Position numbers and translations under genes: made by a program
NCBI GenBank assembly: GCA_026004675.1
Contig: BPJP01000004.1
Location: 62,001 to 126,000, forward strand
Reading direction: 5' to 3'
DNA: 64,000 nt
Source: Gemmatales bacterium
GTDB lineage: Bacteria > Planctomycetota > Planctomycetia > Gemmatales > Gemmataceae
Shown here: positions 32,071 to 41,915 of the stretch, one piece after another
Layout: the number at the start of each line of letters is the position of its first letter
Position numbering within the stretch: position 1 is the first letter of the stretch
Notes under the pieces: model-generated
Database searches by the model: none
The model's input: only the letters and a program-made list of their open reading frames with translations
Told to the model about the DNA's origin: nothing

Positions 32071-33501
32071 CTAGCCGCGAACAGCCCAGCGGACCAGATC
32101 CGCGAGGTTGGCACCTTTCCCCTGCATCAAGATGCCGACCCGGAAGACCCGACCCGCGACCCAAACACAAAACAACGTCGTCAGCGCAACGGGAACGATG
32201 CCGACCACCGGTTGCCACCACTCGATTCCTGGAGGAACTGCCATCCTGGCGATCATGAGCATCGGCGTCGCAAAGGGAAAGAAAGAAAGTCCGGTGGAGA
32301 ACGTGCTGTTCGGGTTTTGCAGGACCGGCGCTAAAAAGAGCATGGGCAAAGTGGCCAGCAAAGCCAGTGGCAACAAATAAGGCTGGGTACTCTTAATGTC
32401 GGAAGCCGCCGCCCCAATGGCAAGCGAGAGCGAACCGTACATCATCAATGCCAGAATCTGATAGAGCAGGAACCAGCAAATGAGCGCTGCGGAAATATAA
32501 TCACCGACACCATAGACGTAAGCCATCAGATAACCGCCTCCCAGATAGATGAGGGAGATTGTCAGCGATACCGCAGTGATCCCGAAAAGTTTTCCCAACA
32601 TCAGATCGAATGGGCGAACCGCGGCAAGCAGCACCTCGGCAATGCGCTGCATCTTTTCTTCGATGATATTGTTCATCGCCGGTCCCGTGCCGAGCATAAT
32701 CGTCAAGAACATCAGGAAGACCACGCCGACGGGAATCAAGTAGCCGGCAAGTTGTTCGAGGAACGGAGGTTCCTCGATTTCGCCGGTTTCGGCATCGCGG
32801 CGCGACAAGCCCTCATTGTAAAAAGGCACTGGACGAAGCGACGGCATTTTCTCCGGTGGAACGCCCGCTTCCAGCCAACGGCACCGCAGAATCAAACGAT
32901 TGAGCGTCTTCTCTGCCCAGGCGGGGAAAGCCTGATATGTTGGTCGATCCGATTGGTAGCGGATGTAGGCGCGTTCGCTTTTCTTCGGTTTCGGAATCGG
33001 CACAGGCGGCGAACTGCCTCCGAGCGGTTGGCTGTTGATCTTGGGCAGCAACTCCCAATCGTCCTGGTCTTCGCCAGGGTGAGGCAGACACACATCTGGC
33101 CCGATTTCCAGGAAGCCAAAAAACTCGCCTTTCAGCACGCGTTCGGAGAGGGCGTAACGTTGTTCCTTGACCGCTTCGGGAGTGTCGGCGCTCGGTTCGA
33201 CGGCAATGAGCAGGAAAGCCGGCTGGTATCGTCCGCTGGCTTTGTCCCGCTGGCGCTTTTCGTTTCGCAACCGAGCGGCTTCCAGGAAGGATGGCAGGAT
33301 TTTTTGTCCCGGCGTGCGATCCACGACAGCGAATGTTTTGTCTTCGAAATCGCCATAGAGCATGAAAAGGTACGTCAAGCCAGCGACGAGAATGCCGCCA
33401 CCGATCGTCAACAGTGGAATCAATACCAGACCGATCAAAAACGCCTTGGTCTTCACGGTGGCGAGGTAATCGCGAAGCGCAATAATCAAGATCTTTCGCA
33501 T
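32071..33501 (-). CDS. ABC-2 type transporter permease, NatB-like
   Basis: A 476-residue membrane protein from the ATG at 33501 (MRKILIIALRDYLATVKTKAF), with AAGGATTG upstream. A first helix (FLIGLVLIPLLTIGGGIL) is followed by a large extracytoplasmic region of about 190 residues and then five or six helices, the plan of NatB/ABC-2 permeases that export sodium or other solutes. NNIIEEKMQRIAEVLLAAVRPFDLMLGKL is the family core. The partner ATPase usually sits next to the gene; here the upstream neighbour is an RNA methyltransferase and no ATPase gene is in the window. Confidence 0.82.
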   Translation of the reverse strand: MRKILIIALRDYLATVKTKAFLIGLVLIPLLTIGGGILVAGLTYLFMLYGDFEDKTFAVVDRTPGQKILPSFLEAARLRNEKRQRDKASGRYQPAFLLIAVEPSADTPEAVKEQRYALSERVLKGEFFGFLEIGPDVCLPHPGEDQDDWELLPKINSQPLGGSSPPVPIPKPKKSERAYIRYQSDRPTYQAFPAWAEKTLNRLILRCRWLEAGVPPEKMPSLRPVPFYNEGLSRRDAETGEIEEPPFLEQLAGYLIPVGVVFLMFLTIMLGTGPAMNNIIEEKMQRIAEVLLAAVRPFDLMLGKLFGITAVSLTISLIYLGGGYLMAYVYGVGDYISAALICWFLLYQILALMMYGSLSLAIGAAASDIKSTQPYLLPLALLATLPMLFLAPVLQNPNSTFSTGLSFFPFATPMLMIARMAVPPGIEWWQPVVGIVPVALTTLFCVWVAGRVFRVGILMQGKGANLADLVRWAVRG

Positions 33502-33592
33502 CAATCCTTCAGGCTTCTGTTTCAATGAGCGAGTCGGCGTTCAACAAACGAATCGCCGGTCGGCTGCCAGCAACAAGGATAATTCAAGTGCA

Positions 33593-34723
33593 TCATCTGA
33601 TATCAAATCGTATCAGTTTGCAGTGTATTTTCCCGTTGAAAAACGGTGTTTCCGAGGTTGGTTGCAAGCGCAGGTGGCGAAGGAGCGTGGAGTTGCCGAC
33701 AAAAAGCCAGGCCGTCCACCCTGAACAGCGACGCAGCGCGTCGCCGAGTCGGCGGTACAATTCCGGCAAGTCTTCTTTCGCTTTTCCCAAGCGGGCACCG
33801 TAGGGGGGATTGCAAAACAGAACCCCGGACGGGCCGGGTGGCGGACAGAAATCCTTGATGTCCATGACGCTGAATTGGATGACATGGCCAACACCGGCGG
33901 CCTTGGCGTTGCGCTGCGCCTGTTCGACGACATCTGGGCGGATATCGGAACCGGCGAACAAGGTTGGCGGATGTTTGTGCATCGCAGTCCGGGCCTCATC
34001 CCGAATTCGCGTCCAAAGCTGGATATCATGGTCGAGCCAACCTTGAAAACCGAATCGGCGGCGAGTCAATCCCGGTGGCCGATTCAGGGCGATCCAGGCA
34101 GCTTCGATGGGCAACGTGCCAGAGCCGCACATCGGATCGATGAAGGGGCAATTCCCCCTCCATCCCGTCGACAGGATCAAGGCGGCTGCCAAGGCTTCAT
34201 TCAAAGGGGCTTTGGTCAAGACTGGACGGTAGCCACGCTTGTGCAGCGATGGGCCGGAACTGTCCAGGCTTAGAATCGCTTCGTTGCGGTAAATGTGCAG
34301 ATTGAGGGGGATCATCGGATCGATCACGTCGACGTTTGGCCGCCGGCCAAAGCGGTCAACGAATTGGTCGCAGATCGCATCCTTGGTTTTGAGGGCGGCA
34401 TATTTGGAATGGGTCAAGGCCGAATCGCGTACGTTGCAATCCACAGCGATCGTGTGGTCGGGAGTCAGGTAGCGGGACCAGTCCACGGAGCGGACGGCGT
34501 CATACAATTCGTCAGGCGAGCGAACGGTCGCCTGCAAAACCGGTCGCAAAACGCGGATGGCGGTCCGCAATGACAAGTTGGCCCGATAGAGAAGTTCCAG
34601 ATCGCCTTCAAACTCAACGCCGCCGCGCCCGGGTCGAACCGCTTTCACGCCGATCCCGATCAGTTCCTGAGCGAGAATCGGTTCGATTCCCCGGCCGCAT
34701 GTGGCAAAGAACCGCTGCCTCAC
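33593..34723 (-). CDS. THUMP-domain class I RNA methyltransferase, RlmL/Trm14-like
   Basis: About 376 residues. The N-terminus (RFFATCGRGIEPILAQEL) and the region to residue 160 form the ferredoxin-like plus THUMP RNA-binding part. The Rossmann methyltransferase follows: FIDPMCGSGTLPIEAAWIA (motif I), GSDIRPDVVEQAQRNAKAAG and the catalytic loop FCNPPYGARLG, the N-P-P-Y of N-methylation of a base amine. RlmL N-terminal halves make m2G2445 in 23S rRNA; this protein lacks the second, RlmK-like half. The GTG at 34723 is preceded closely by AGGAG; an upstream TTG at 34759 is also in frame. Confidence 0.85.
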   Translation of the reverse strand: MRQRFFATCGRGIEPILAQELIGIGVKAVRPGRGGVEFEGDLELLYRANLSLRTAIRVLRPVLQATVRSPDELYDAVRSVDWSRYLTPDHTIAVDCNVRDSALTHSKYAALKTKDAICDQFVDRFGRRPNVDVIDPMIPLNLHIYRNEAILSLDSSGPSLHKRGYRPVLTKAPLNEALAAALILSTGWRGNCPFIDPMCGSGTLPIEAAWIALNRPPGLTRRRFGFQGWLDHDIQLWTRIRDEARTAMHKHPPTLFAGSDIRPDVVEQAQRNAKAAGVGHVIQFSVMDIKDFCPPPGPSGVLFCNPPYGARLGKAKEDLPELYRRLGDALRRCSGWTAWLFVGNSTLLRHLRLQPTSETPFFNGKIHCKLIRFDIR

Positions 34724-34777
34724 TCTCTCTCCTCGTGCCGTCGACTTCGACAAGTACAATCACGGACGAACGGCAGG

Positions 34778-35125
34778 TCAAATGGCCTCAGGCCCATGTT
34801 CACCCGTTCGAATGCGAATGCAATCATCGAGAGGAAGAATAAAAATTTTGCCGTCGCCTATTCGGCCTTCTTCGCCGGTGCGTCCTGCGGTGACGATCGC
34901 GTTGACCGTCCTTTCGACGAAGTCATCATTGACGGCGATCTGCAATTGAACTTTACGCAACAACTGGACATTGAGTTCGTGGCCACGATAAGTTTCCGAA
35001 TGCCCTTTTTGCCGACCGAAACCCTGTACGTCCACGATGGTCAATCGAAAGACGGCTACTTCGTTCAAGGCTTCTTTGACGGCTTCCAGCTTTTGAGGCT
35101 GAATGACAGCGAGGATCAACTTCAT
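34778..35125 (-). CDS. PII-family nitrogen regulator with Leu at position 51
   Basis: A 115-residue GlnB/GlnK-type signal protein that senses 2-oxoglutarate and ATP/ADP. The start MKLILAVIQPQKLEAVKEAL, GFGRQKGHSETYRGHE in the T-loop, and TGRTGEEGRIGDGKIFI (PII signature) identify it. Counting from Met1, Tyr46 is kept, but position 51, the Tyr uridylylated in enterobacterial PII proteins, is Leu; position 49 is His rather than the Ser phosphorylated in cyanobacteria. No amtB or glnA gene is adjacent; the neighbour is the RNA methyltransferase. Regulation without covalent modification is inferred. Confidence 0.9.
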   Translation of the reverse strand: MKLILAVIQPQKLEAVKEALNEVAVFRLTIVDVQGFGRQKGHSETYRGHELNVQLLRKVQLQIAVNDDFVERTVNAIVTAGRTGEEGRIGDGKIFILPLDDCIRIRTGEHGPEAI

Positions 35126-35325
35126 ATACCCATCCCATACCTGACCGAATCATTCCGTGCAATGGTGTGTTCATTCTGGGGCGAAAAAAAAGCCTGGGCA
35201 ATACCGAACCGCATTTTCTCCCAAAGTTTGCCAGCCATTCCTTTCCCCTAAGAGCGTCGTCCCAATCGAACAGCAAACTGATAGAATGCAACGAAACTGC
35301 CTCATTCCGCTAGTAAGGGGAAACC

Positions 35326-36501
35326 ATGCCGTTTGCCAGTGCCATGACGACGGCGTCCGACGCCGCTCGGGCTATCGACGACGTTTGCAGCAAAGCTCTT
35401 GCGGAATTGGGAGAACCGCCGCAGCTAGCGTTGTTCTTTTTTTCCTCGCATTTCAGCGATGAAGCTGCCTTTCTTGCCAGTGAGCTGCGCCAACGGGTCG
35501 CTTCACTAGCCATGCTGGGGTGTTCTGCCGAGGCGATTGTTGGGAACGAACAAGAGATCGAAGACCGCCCGGCTTTGTGTCTCTGGTTGGGAACCTGGCG
35601 ACGTCCCATGAAGATCACTCCATTTCACCTGCAATGGCAACCCACTCCGGACGGCCATTGCCTGATGGGCCAACCGGATGCCCTCGATGACGCTGATCCG
35701 TCACAAGCGGTCGTCATCTTGTTGGGTGATCCGTTCACCTTTCCTGCCGATGTCTTTCTCAAGCAAGTGAATGAAAGCCACAAGGGAATACGTGTCGTTG
35801 GCGGCATGGCAAGCGGCGGCCGAATGCCGGGCGAATGCCTCGTTGTCAAGAATGGCGATGTGCTCGCTGGCGGCGCCGTTGGAGTTTTGCTCGAAGGTGT
35901 GTCCGGGATTCGCACGATCGTGTCACAAGGGTGCCGTCCGATCGGACGTCATTTCGTCGTGACAAAGGCTCGCGACAATATCATTCTCGAGCTAGGTGGA
36001 AAACCTCCACTGCTGCAACTTCAGCAGATGTGGCAAGAGTTGGATGCCAACGACCAGCATTTGCTGCAACAAGGACTGCATTTGGGCTATGTCATCAATG
36101 AATACCAGGACAAATTCCGCCGCGGCGATTTTCTGGTTCGCAATGTTCTTGGCCTCGAAAGAGAGACCGGAGCGATGGCCGTTACCGACCGGGTTCGCGT
36201 CGGGCAGACAGTACAATTCCATGTCCGGGATGCCGATACGGCAGATGAAGACCTGCGTATGTTGTTGCGCCAGGATCGCGAGCAGCACCCACGAGCACCG
36301 GACGGCGGGCTTCTATTCACGTGCAATGGACGTGGAACTCGGCTTTTTTCTGCTCCGCATCACGATGCCCAGGCGATTCGCCAGGAGATCGGCGCCATTC
36401 CCCTCGCAGGATTTTTCGCCCAGGGAGAGCTAGGACCGGTCGGCGGGCAAAACTTCATTCATGGGTTCACTGCCAGCGTCGTTCTCTTTGATGAAGAGTG
36501 A
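35326..36501 (+). CDS. FIST N/C sensory domain protein
   Basis: A 391-residue cytoplasmic protein made of the FIST_N domain (LALFFFSSHFSDEAAFLASEL, MLGCSAEAIVG) and FIST_C domain (GMASGGRMPGECLVVKNGDV, GQTVQFHVRDADTADEDLRMLL, GGLLFTCNGRG, GFFAQGELGPVGGQNFIHGFT). FIST is a small-ligand sensory module, proposed to bind amino acids. No output domain is attached, so it may act through a partner. A good ribosome site, AGGGGAAACC, precedes the ATG. Confidence 0.87.
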   Translation: MPFASAMTTASDAARAIDDVCSKALAELGEPPQLALFFFSSHFSDEAAFLASELRQRVASLAMLGCSAEAIVGNEQEIEDRPALCLWLGTWRRPMKITPFHLQWQPTPDGHCLMGQPDALDDADPSQAVVILLGDPFTFPADVFLKQVNESHKGIRVVGGMASGGRMPGECLVVKNGDVLAGGAVGVLLEGVSGIRTIVSQGCRPIGRHFVVTKARDNIILELGGKPPLLQLQQMWQELDANDQHLLQQGLHLGYVINEYQDKFRRGDFLVRNVLGLERETGAMAVTDRVRVGQTVQFHVRDADTADEDLRMLLRQDREQHPRAPDGGLLFTCNGRGTRLFSAPHHDAQAIRQEIGAIPLAGFFAQGELGPVGGQNFIHGFTASVVLFDEE

Positions 36502-36518
36502 TGTCCCGCCGACGCGTC

Positions 36519-37625
36519 TCAGGAGACTGCTTCGGCATAACGGTGCGTCGGAACGGGGCGGCCGGGACGCAAACTTTGCGTTTTGCGAAATTCAACCTGC
36601 GCATTTCGTGCGGCACATGCCGCTGTCACGATATCCTTGACATGTTTCTCCAGTATGGCCGGATCAATGGCGACGCGGGCATTGACGATTAAATCCAGTT
36701 CCTTTGTGTCACGATGCGACGGCACGGATAACTCGGGCAAGGTGAGGCTGCTAACCAGGTTGGCGACGCCGAACGAGTCTTCACCCAATCCGATGACCTT
36801 CAAGTGAGCGACCTCGGCTAACTGCTCGGTGAGGGTATCTCGAAGCCGTTGCACGATGTCGAGTAGCAATTGGTCAAGCGGAAAGGGGATGCCGGCGTGA
36901 ACGTGGATGCTGCTATTGAGCCAGCCGAGCTCCGCTTCGCCGTCCGCATAGATGTCGTAATCGATGTCGAGAATCTTTCGGCCGAAGTTGCCATCCTGAT
37001 CCAAAAAGGCGATCAGGTGATCGAAGCCTTGTCCGGTCTTGGCTGAGACCCGCAAAAGGGGCGTGCCGGGATAACGGTTGGCGACCAGATCGGCCAACTC
37101 GTCGATTTCCGCCGGCGTCAGTTCATCAATGCGGTTGACGGCAATGGCGTCGGCTTCCTCGAGTTGCTTGTGGAAAATGTACGCGGCTTTAGGCGAAAAT
37201 CCCGCACCTTGTTCGTTTTTAAGGATACGCAGACCGTGGCCAGGTTTGAACAAAACCGCGTAGGGCGCTATCTGCAAGCGGGCACCGTAAAGATGTCGAA
37301 GTGGCTGAACAACAGTCGCCACCAGGTCGGTGCAACTGCCCACTGGTTCCGCAAGAATGACATCGGGCCGATCGCGCACGGCGAGCTGTTCGATGCGACC
37401 GATCAGGTCCTCGAATCGGCAACAGAAGCAGGCACCGGGAACTTCTTCGACTTGAAACCCCTGCGAGCGCAAGTTGTTGGTGTCCACAAGGTTTTGCGCC
37501 TGGTCATTGGTGACAAGGCCTACTTTCTTGCCTTGACTCTGGTAATGGCGAGCCAGGCGGGACAGGGAGGTGGTCTTGCCGGCACCGAGAAAGCCACCAA
37601 TCATAACAAAACGAATGCGATTCAT
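36519..37625 (-). CDS. G3E-family GTPase (CobW/YjiA/HypB-like metal chaperone)
   Basis: A 368-residue protein with Walker A GGFLGAGKTT at residues 10-19, the metal-binding C-F-C-C (residues 66-69 in PGACFCCRF) typical of CobW/YjiA GTPases, a Walker B-like VILAEPVGSCTDL, and NRID as the guanine motif. The C-terminal part carries IHVHAGIPFPLDQLL. Members deliver Zn, Co or Ni to target enzymes; the target is not indicated. It is convergent with the FIST gene, 17 bp apart. Confidence 0.85.
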   Translation of the reverse strand: MNRIRFVMIGGFLGAGKTTSLSRLARHYQSQGKKVGLVTNDQAQNLVDTNNLRSQGFQVEEVPGACFCCRFEDLIGRIEQLAVRDRPDVILAEPVGSCTDLVATVVQPLRHLYGARLQIAPYAVLFKPGHGLRILKNEQGAGFSPKAAYIFHKQLEEADAIAVNRIDELTPAEIDELADLVANRYPGTPLLRVSAKTGQGFDHLIAFLDQDGNFGRKILDIDYDIYADGEAELGWLNSSIHVHAGIPFPLDQLLLDIVQRLRDTLTEQLAEVAHLKVIGLGEDSFGVANLVSSLTLPELSVPSHRDTKELDLIVNARVAIDPAILEKHVKDIVTAACAARNAQVEFRKTQSLRPGRPVPTHRYAEAVS

Positions 37626-37932
37626 GCTGATCTCCGCGTCGATGCGTCTCGTCTTTCAAGGACTGAAGGAATGCCAACAAGCCAACCCGGCGTTGTCTGG
37701 AAACAGCGTAGCCGTGCGGCTGTCTCCCAAAAATCGGAACGAGAAGGCCGGATTCTCCTGGTGAAGATGTTATGAAATTAGTCGTGGTTCATCTGTATTT
37801 TGTTTCACAGAAAAATCGTTCGCCAGCCGTCGTTCGTCGGATTCAACAAAGTTGGTATCCTTGAGTTGCGGAATTGTCCCGTTTGGCCGTATACTCGAAA
37901 TTCGAAAGACGTTGCGTTTTGTGAGGAAAGTG
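37626..37932 (+). other. 307-bp divergent intergenic region
   Basis: Between the G3E GTPase (minus) and the WD40 gene (plus). Expected to hold both promoters; no repeat, RNA gene or clear hairpin recognised. Confidence 0.4.
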
Positions 37933-40900
37933 ATGATTACACAGGAAAACCGGCGCGCAATGACAGTCGCTTGTTTTGTTGGTCTGCTTCTGGTGGCGTC
38001 GTGGCAGGCATCAGCCCAACAAGACGACGAGCGGCTGAAAATCGAGGTTCGCCAACTGCGAAAGTTGTTTCACGAGGAGCGGGAATCGGCAGCAAAGGCG
38101 GGCGTATTGCGCAAGTTTTCGTCTGTTTTAACCGAGCGTGCGGACCAATTGGCACGTAAAGCGGAAGAAGCCTTGAAGAACAACCGCTGGCTCGAAGCAC
38201 GCGATGCCTTTAGGGGAGCACGCTGGCAACTGCCGTCGCTACCCGCTGTTTTTCCGGATCATGTTGCTCGCGTGTTCGGGCTGGCAAAATTGCGCCATGC
38301 CAACACCATCAACGCCATCGCTTTTAGTTCGGACGGCAGCAAACTGGCGAGCGTTGCCGGCTTCGTCGTCCGTTCTGGTGCGGACAAGAGCTATGGCCAG
38401 GGTTCGGTCAAAATCTGGGATCTCGGCTCCGGACGAGAAATCCGCTCGTTTGTCATTCGCAACGTCGGCTTTTTGGCGGTCGCTTTCCACCCGGACGGCA
38501 AGACCGTCGCCGCCGGTGGCAACGACCATGCCATCCGCTTCTTCGACATCGAAACGGGCAAGGAAACCCGAAAATTGACTGGCCACAGCAGTTACGTTAC
38601 CAGCCTCGATTTCAGCCCGAACGGAAAGCTGCTCGTCTCTGGAAGCGCCGATAATTCCGTTCGCATTTGGGACGTTCAAACTGGCAAAGAAAAAGTCAAG
38701 GCCATGGCGCACCAGCAGGCAGTCACCGCCGTCGCCTTCAATCATCAGGGAGACAAGATCGCATCGACCGGCTACGATCGCGTCGCTCGTGTCTGGGAAG
38801 CCGAATCGGGAAAAATTCTTCGCGGCTTCGAGGTCCATGCCGGCAGCGTCTACCAGATTCTCTTTACGCCGGATGGCAACAACATCGTGACTTGCGGAGA
38901 CGACCACCTTGCCAAGATTTATTCCCTGAATGGTGCACAACTCCAGGTCTTCACAGGCCACACGATGGCCGTTACTTCGATCGCATTGAGCAAAGACGGA
39001 CGTACTCTGGCAACGGGAAGCAGTGACAAAACGGTACGCTTGTGGGACGTCGAAACAGGCCGGCCCCTCCGCACTTTTCAAGGTCATGACGACGAAATTG
39101 CCATGGTGCGGTTCAGTCCCGACGGCTCACAGCTCGTTTCCGCCGGCCGCGATCAAACCATTCGTATCTGGCCGATCGAAACGATCGAAAGGCATCGCAA
39201 CTTCACGGGGCACAGTGGCTACGTCTGGTCTGCCGCCTTCAGTCCCGATAACACCAAGATCGTCTCCGCCAGCGCGGACAAAACGGTTCGTGTCTGGGAC
39301 GTTGCAACACACCAGGCGGTTCATATCCTGAAAGGGCATACCTCCCCCGTCACTGCCGCCGCCTTCAGTCCCGACGGCAAGTTGATCGCGTCGTGCGCCG
39401 GCGACACTCTTGTCAAAATCTGGGACGCCGCCAATGCCAAAGAATTGAAAGTCCTCAAAGGCCACACCAAAACAGTAACGTCGCTCGATTTCAGCAGGGA
39501 TAGCAAACGGCTCGTGACCGGCGGTGCCGATCGCAAGATACTGGTTTGGGATTTAGCGACCGGCAAGCCGCTGAAATCGCTGTCCAATGGCAACAGCATC
39601 GTGACAGCGGTGCAATTCGATCCGGACGGCAACCACGTTTTCTCTGCCAGTACGGATGGTTCCATCAAACGCTGGCAAATCTCGTCCGGCAAACCGGTGA
39701 TGCAGCTGACAGGGCACACGGCGTCGGTCAGCGACATCGCCGTCAGCCGTGACGGCAGACGCCTCGCTTCCGCAGGCGCCGACCAGGTCGTCAAAATCTG
39801 GAACCTGGCGACTCCAAACGTCGCTGCTCTGACCTTGAGCGGCCATGATGGCACCATCAGCTCGGTCGCTATCAGCCCCGATGGCCGAACCGTCGCTTCC
39901 GGAGGCAGCGATCGCATTATCAAATTATGGGACTCGGTCAATGGCAAAGAGTTACGCAGCTTTCGGGGACATACCGATTGGATCACCTCCATTGAATTCA
40001 GCTATGACGGGCATTTCATCGTTTCCGCCGGCGTCGACAAGACGATCAAAGTTTGGGAAATATCGGGACGCGAGTCGGTCCCACCCTTCGGCCATACCAG
40101 CGGCGTTATTGCTGTCGCCTTGAGTACCGACGGCAAACGCCTGGCATCGGGAGCTCGCGACCATCTCATCAAAATCTGGGACACCGCCACCGGCAACGAA
40201 TTGGCTTCCTTCCGCGGACACGAAGACGTTCTGACCGCTCTTTCCTTTACGCCGGATGGCAAAACGCTCGTTTCCGGCAGCCGAGACGGCGACCTGAAAG
40301 TCTGGGACGTCAACGCTGGCAAGTTGTTGAAAACCATTCGTGGGACTCGTGGCTCGATCCCAGCACTTGCCACGAGCCACGACGGCAAGTATTGTCTCGT
40401 CTGGTGTGCCCCACGAGGTACCAATAATAGCCTGATCCAGGTGTACGAAATCAACACCGGCAAGCAACTTGGTGCGTTCAATGGTCACGATTCGAATATC
40501 GGCTGCCTGGCGTTCGGCAGCGGCGGTGAATTCGTCGCTGTCGGCACAATCGATACCGGAACCGTTCGCTTGTGGAAACTTTCCTTCCAAGGCAATCGAC
40601 TCCAGAACGAGAAAGTAGGCGGCGACCTCCCTGCCCATGCAGCAGGCGTCAGCGATCTCGTCTTCTCCGCTGACAACAAGCCATCTCATTACGTCTGGTC
40701 TCGACGGCGAAATCAAAATCTGGAGCCTTGCCAATCGCAAAATGCCGATAAAAACTTTCAAGGCACATGAAGACCGTATTATCGCCTTTACCACCACCGG
40801 CGATGGCAAGCGCTTCGTTACCGCCAGTGAAGACGGGACGGTGAAATTGTGGGAATTGGCGACAGGCAAGGAATTACGTACCTGGCAAATGGGGTGTGCC

Positions 40901-40985
40901 GGTTCGGAACTTGACAGCCGGTCCCAAGGGACAATTCGCGGCTACTGCCAACGGCGACGGCACCCATTTATTTGCTGGAGCTTGA
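37933..40985 (+). CDS. exported WD40-repeat protein (frame broken twice near the end)
   Basis: About 1016 residues after repair, from the ATG at 37933 preceded by GAGGAAAG. A signal peptide (MTVACFVGLLLVASWQASA) is followed by a coiled segment of about 90 residues and then at least 16 WD40 repeats of the type 'GH...V..V.FSPDGK.L.SGS.D..I.IWD...G', enough for two seven-bladed propellers plus extra blades. The first frame ends early at 40770; a surplus base near 40675-40680 and another in the G4 run at 40891-40894 restore TSGLDGEIKIWSLAN and a final blade ending ATANGDGTHLFAGA. No kinase domain is attached, unlike many planctomycete WD40 proteins. Likely a scaffold outside the cytoplasm. Confidence 0.87.
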
Positions 40986-41163
40986 TTAAAGCCAGCGGCG
41001 GTTCTTGGCATGAGCAAATGGCGGCAAATGGATAATCCGAGGGCGGTCCAAGAATCGGCATGGGCCACCTCTGCCTTTGCCGAACAATCTTGCGTCGAAA
41101 CCGGGTTCCTGACACAATCCTCAGCCGGACACCTGGAACGCGTTTGCAAAGGAGTGCGTTCGC

Positions 41164-41782
41164 GTGAGTCGAAAAATTTTCGGTTTCTTTGGGCACAGCC
41201 CTTGTCCTCTTTATCGTTGCTACCCCTTTTGTTTACTACCGCTGGAAATTATGCGCATAGCAAAAGGTTGCGCGTCGTCGATCCGGGCAAACTGTACCGC
41301 GCCGGCCAAATGAACGCGGCAGGTCTGGCCGCCGCGGTTCGCCGCTATGGCATTCGCACCGTTCTTAATTTGCAGAACGAATCGCCCGATCCGGATGTCC
41401 CCACCGATTTTGTTGGTTCTTCCACTATCAAAGAGAGCCAGTTGTGCCGAGAACTCGGTGTGAATTACCGCTATTTGGAAGTCGACTTGTTGCCTCCGGC
41501 CCGGGCTGAAACGGAGTCTCCCAAAGCCATCGCCGAATTTCTCAAAATCATGGATGATCCGAAGAAACTATCCTGTCTTGATTCACTGCCGGGCCGGTTT
41601 GCACCGGACGGGAGTCTTATGCGCTCTTTATCGGATGGAGTACAACGGCTGGAGTCCATCACTTGGCGATTCGGGAAATGCTGGACAACGGCTTCGGCAG
41701 AAAAGCGTGCCATTGTGGCAACGAATACATCAGCCAGTATCTGCTCAATTACCAGCCCACGCTGGCTCACTGGACAGGCTGA
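41164..41782 (+). CDS. membrane-anchored dual-specificity/tyrosine phosphatase (frame broken four times)
   Basis: The reading frame shifts four times, at T3 41188-41190, A3 41246-41248, A3 41565-41567 and T2 41663-41664; each is a surplus single base, and removal of one from each gives a continuous 204-residue protein. It starts at GTG 41164 with GGAG nine bases upstream, has an N-terminal helix (FLGTALVLFIVATPFVYY), then RVVDPGKLYRAGQM, GIRTVLNLQNESPD and the phosphatase signature H-C-R-A-G-L-H-R-T-G, with the catalytic Cys and Arg present. The order of motifs is that of Siw14/DSP-like phosphatases. Either the consensus is poor here or this is a pseudogene; I favour the former. Confidence 0.75.
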
Positions 41783-41915
41783 AAAGAACGGGCCGTCACG
41801 GATCGCGCAGAGTGGGCAAGACCGCTAAAGTGGAAAGAACGGCCGCGTCGATGAAGAAAAAACCAGGCGTTTAGACTTTTTCTCCCCTCGGAGAACCGTC
41901 AGAGGTTTGCCAGTC

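Noticed and set aside
41164..41782. Phosphatase as a pseudogene
   Set aside because: All four breaks are single extra bases and the catalytic motif is intact, which fits sequencing error better; kept as a CDS with the doubt stated.
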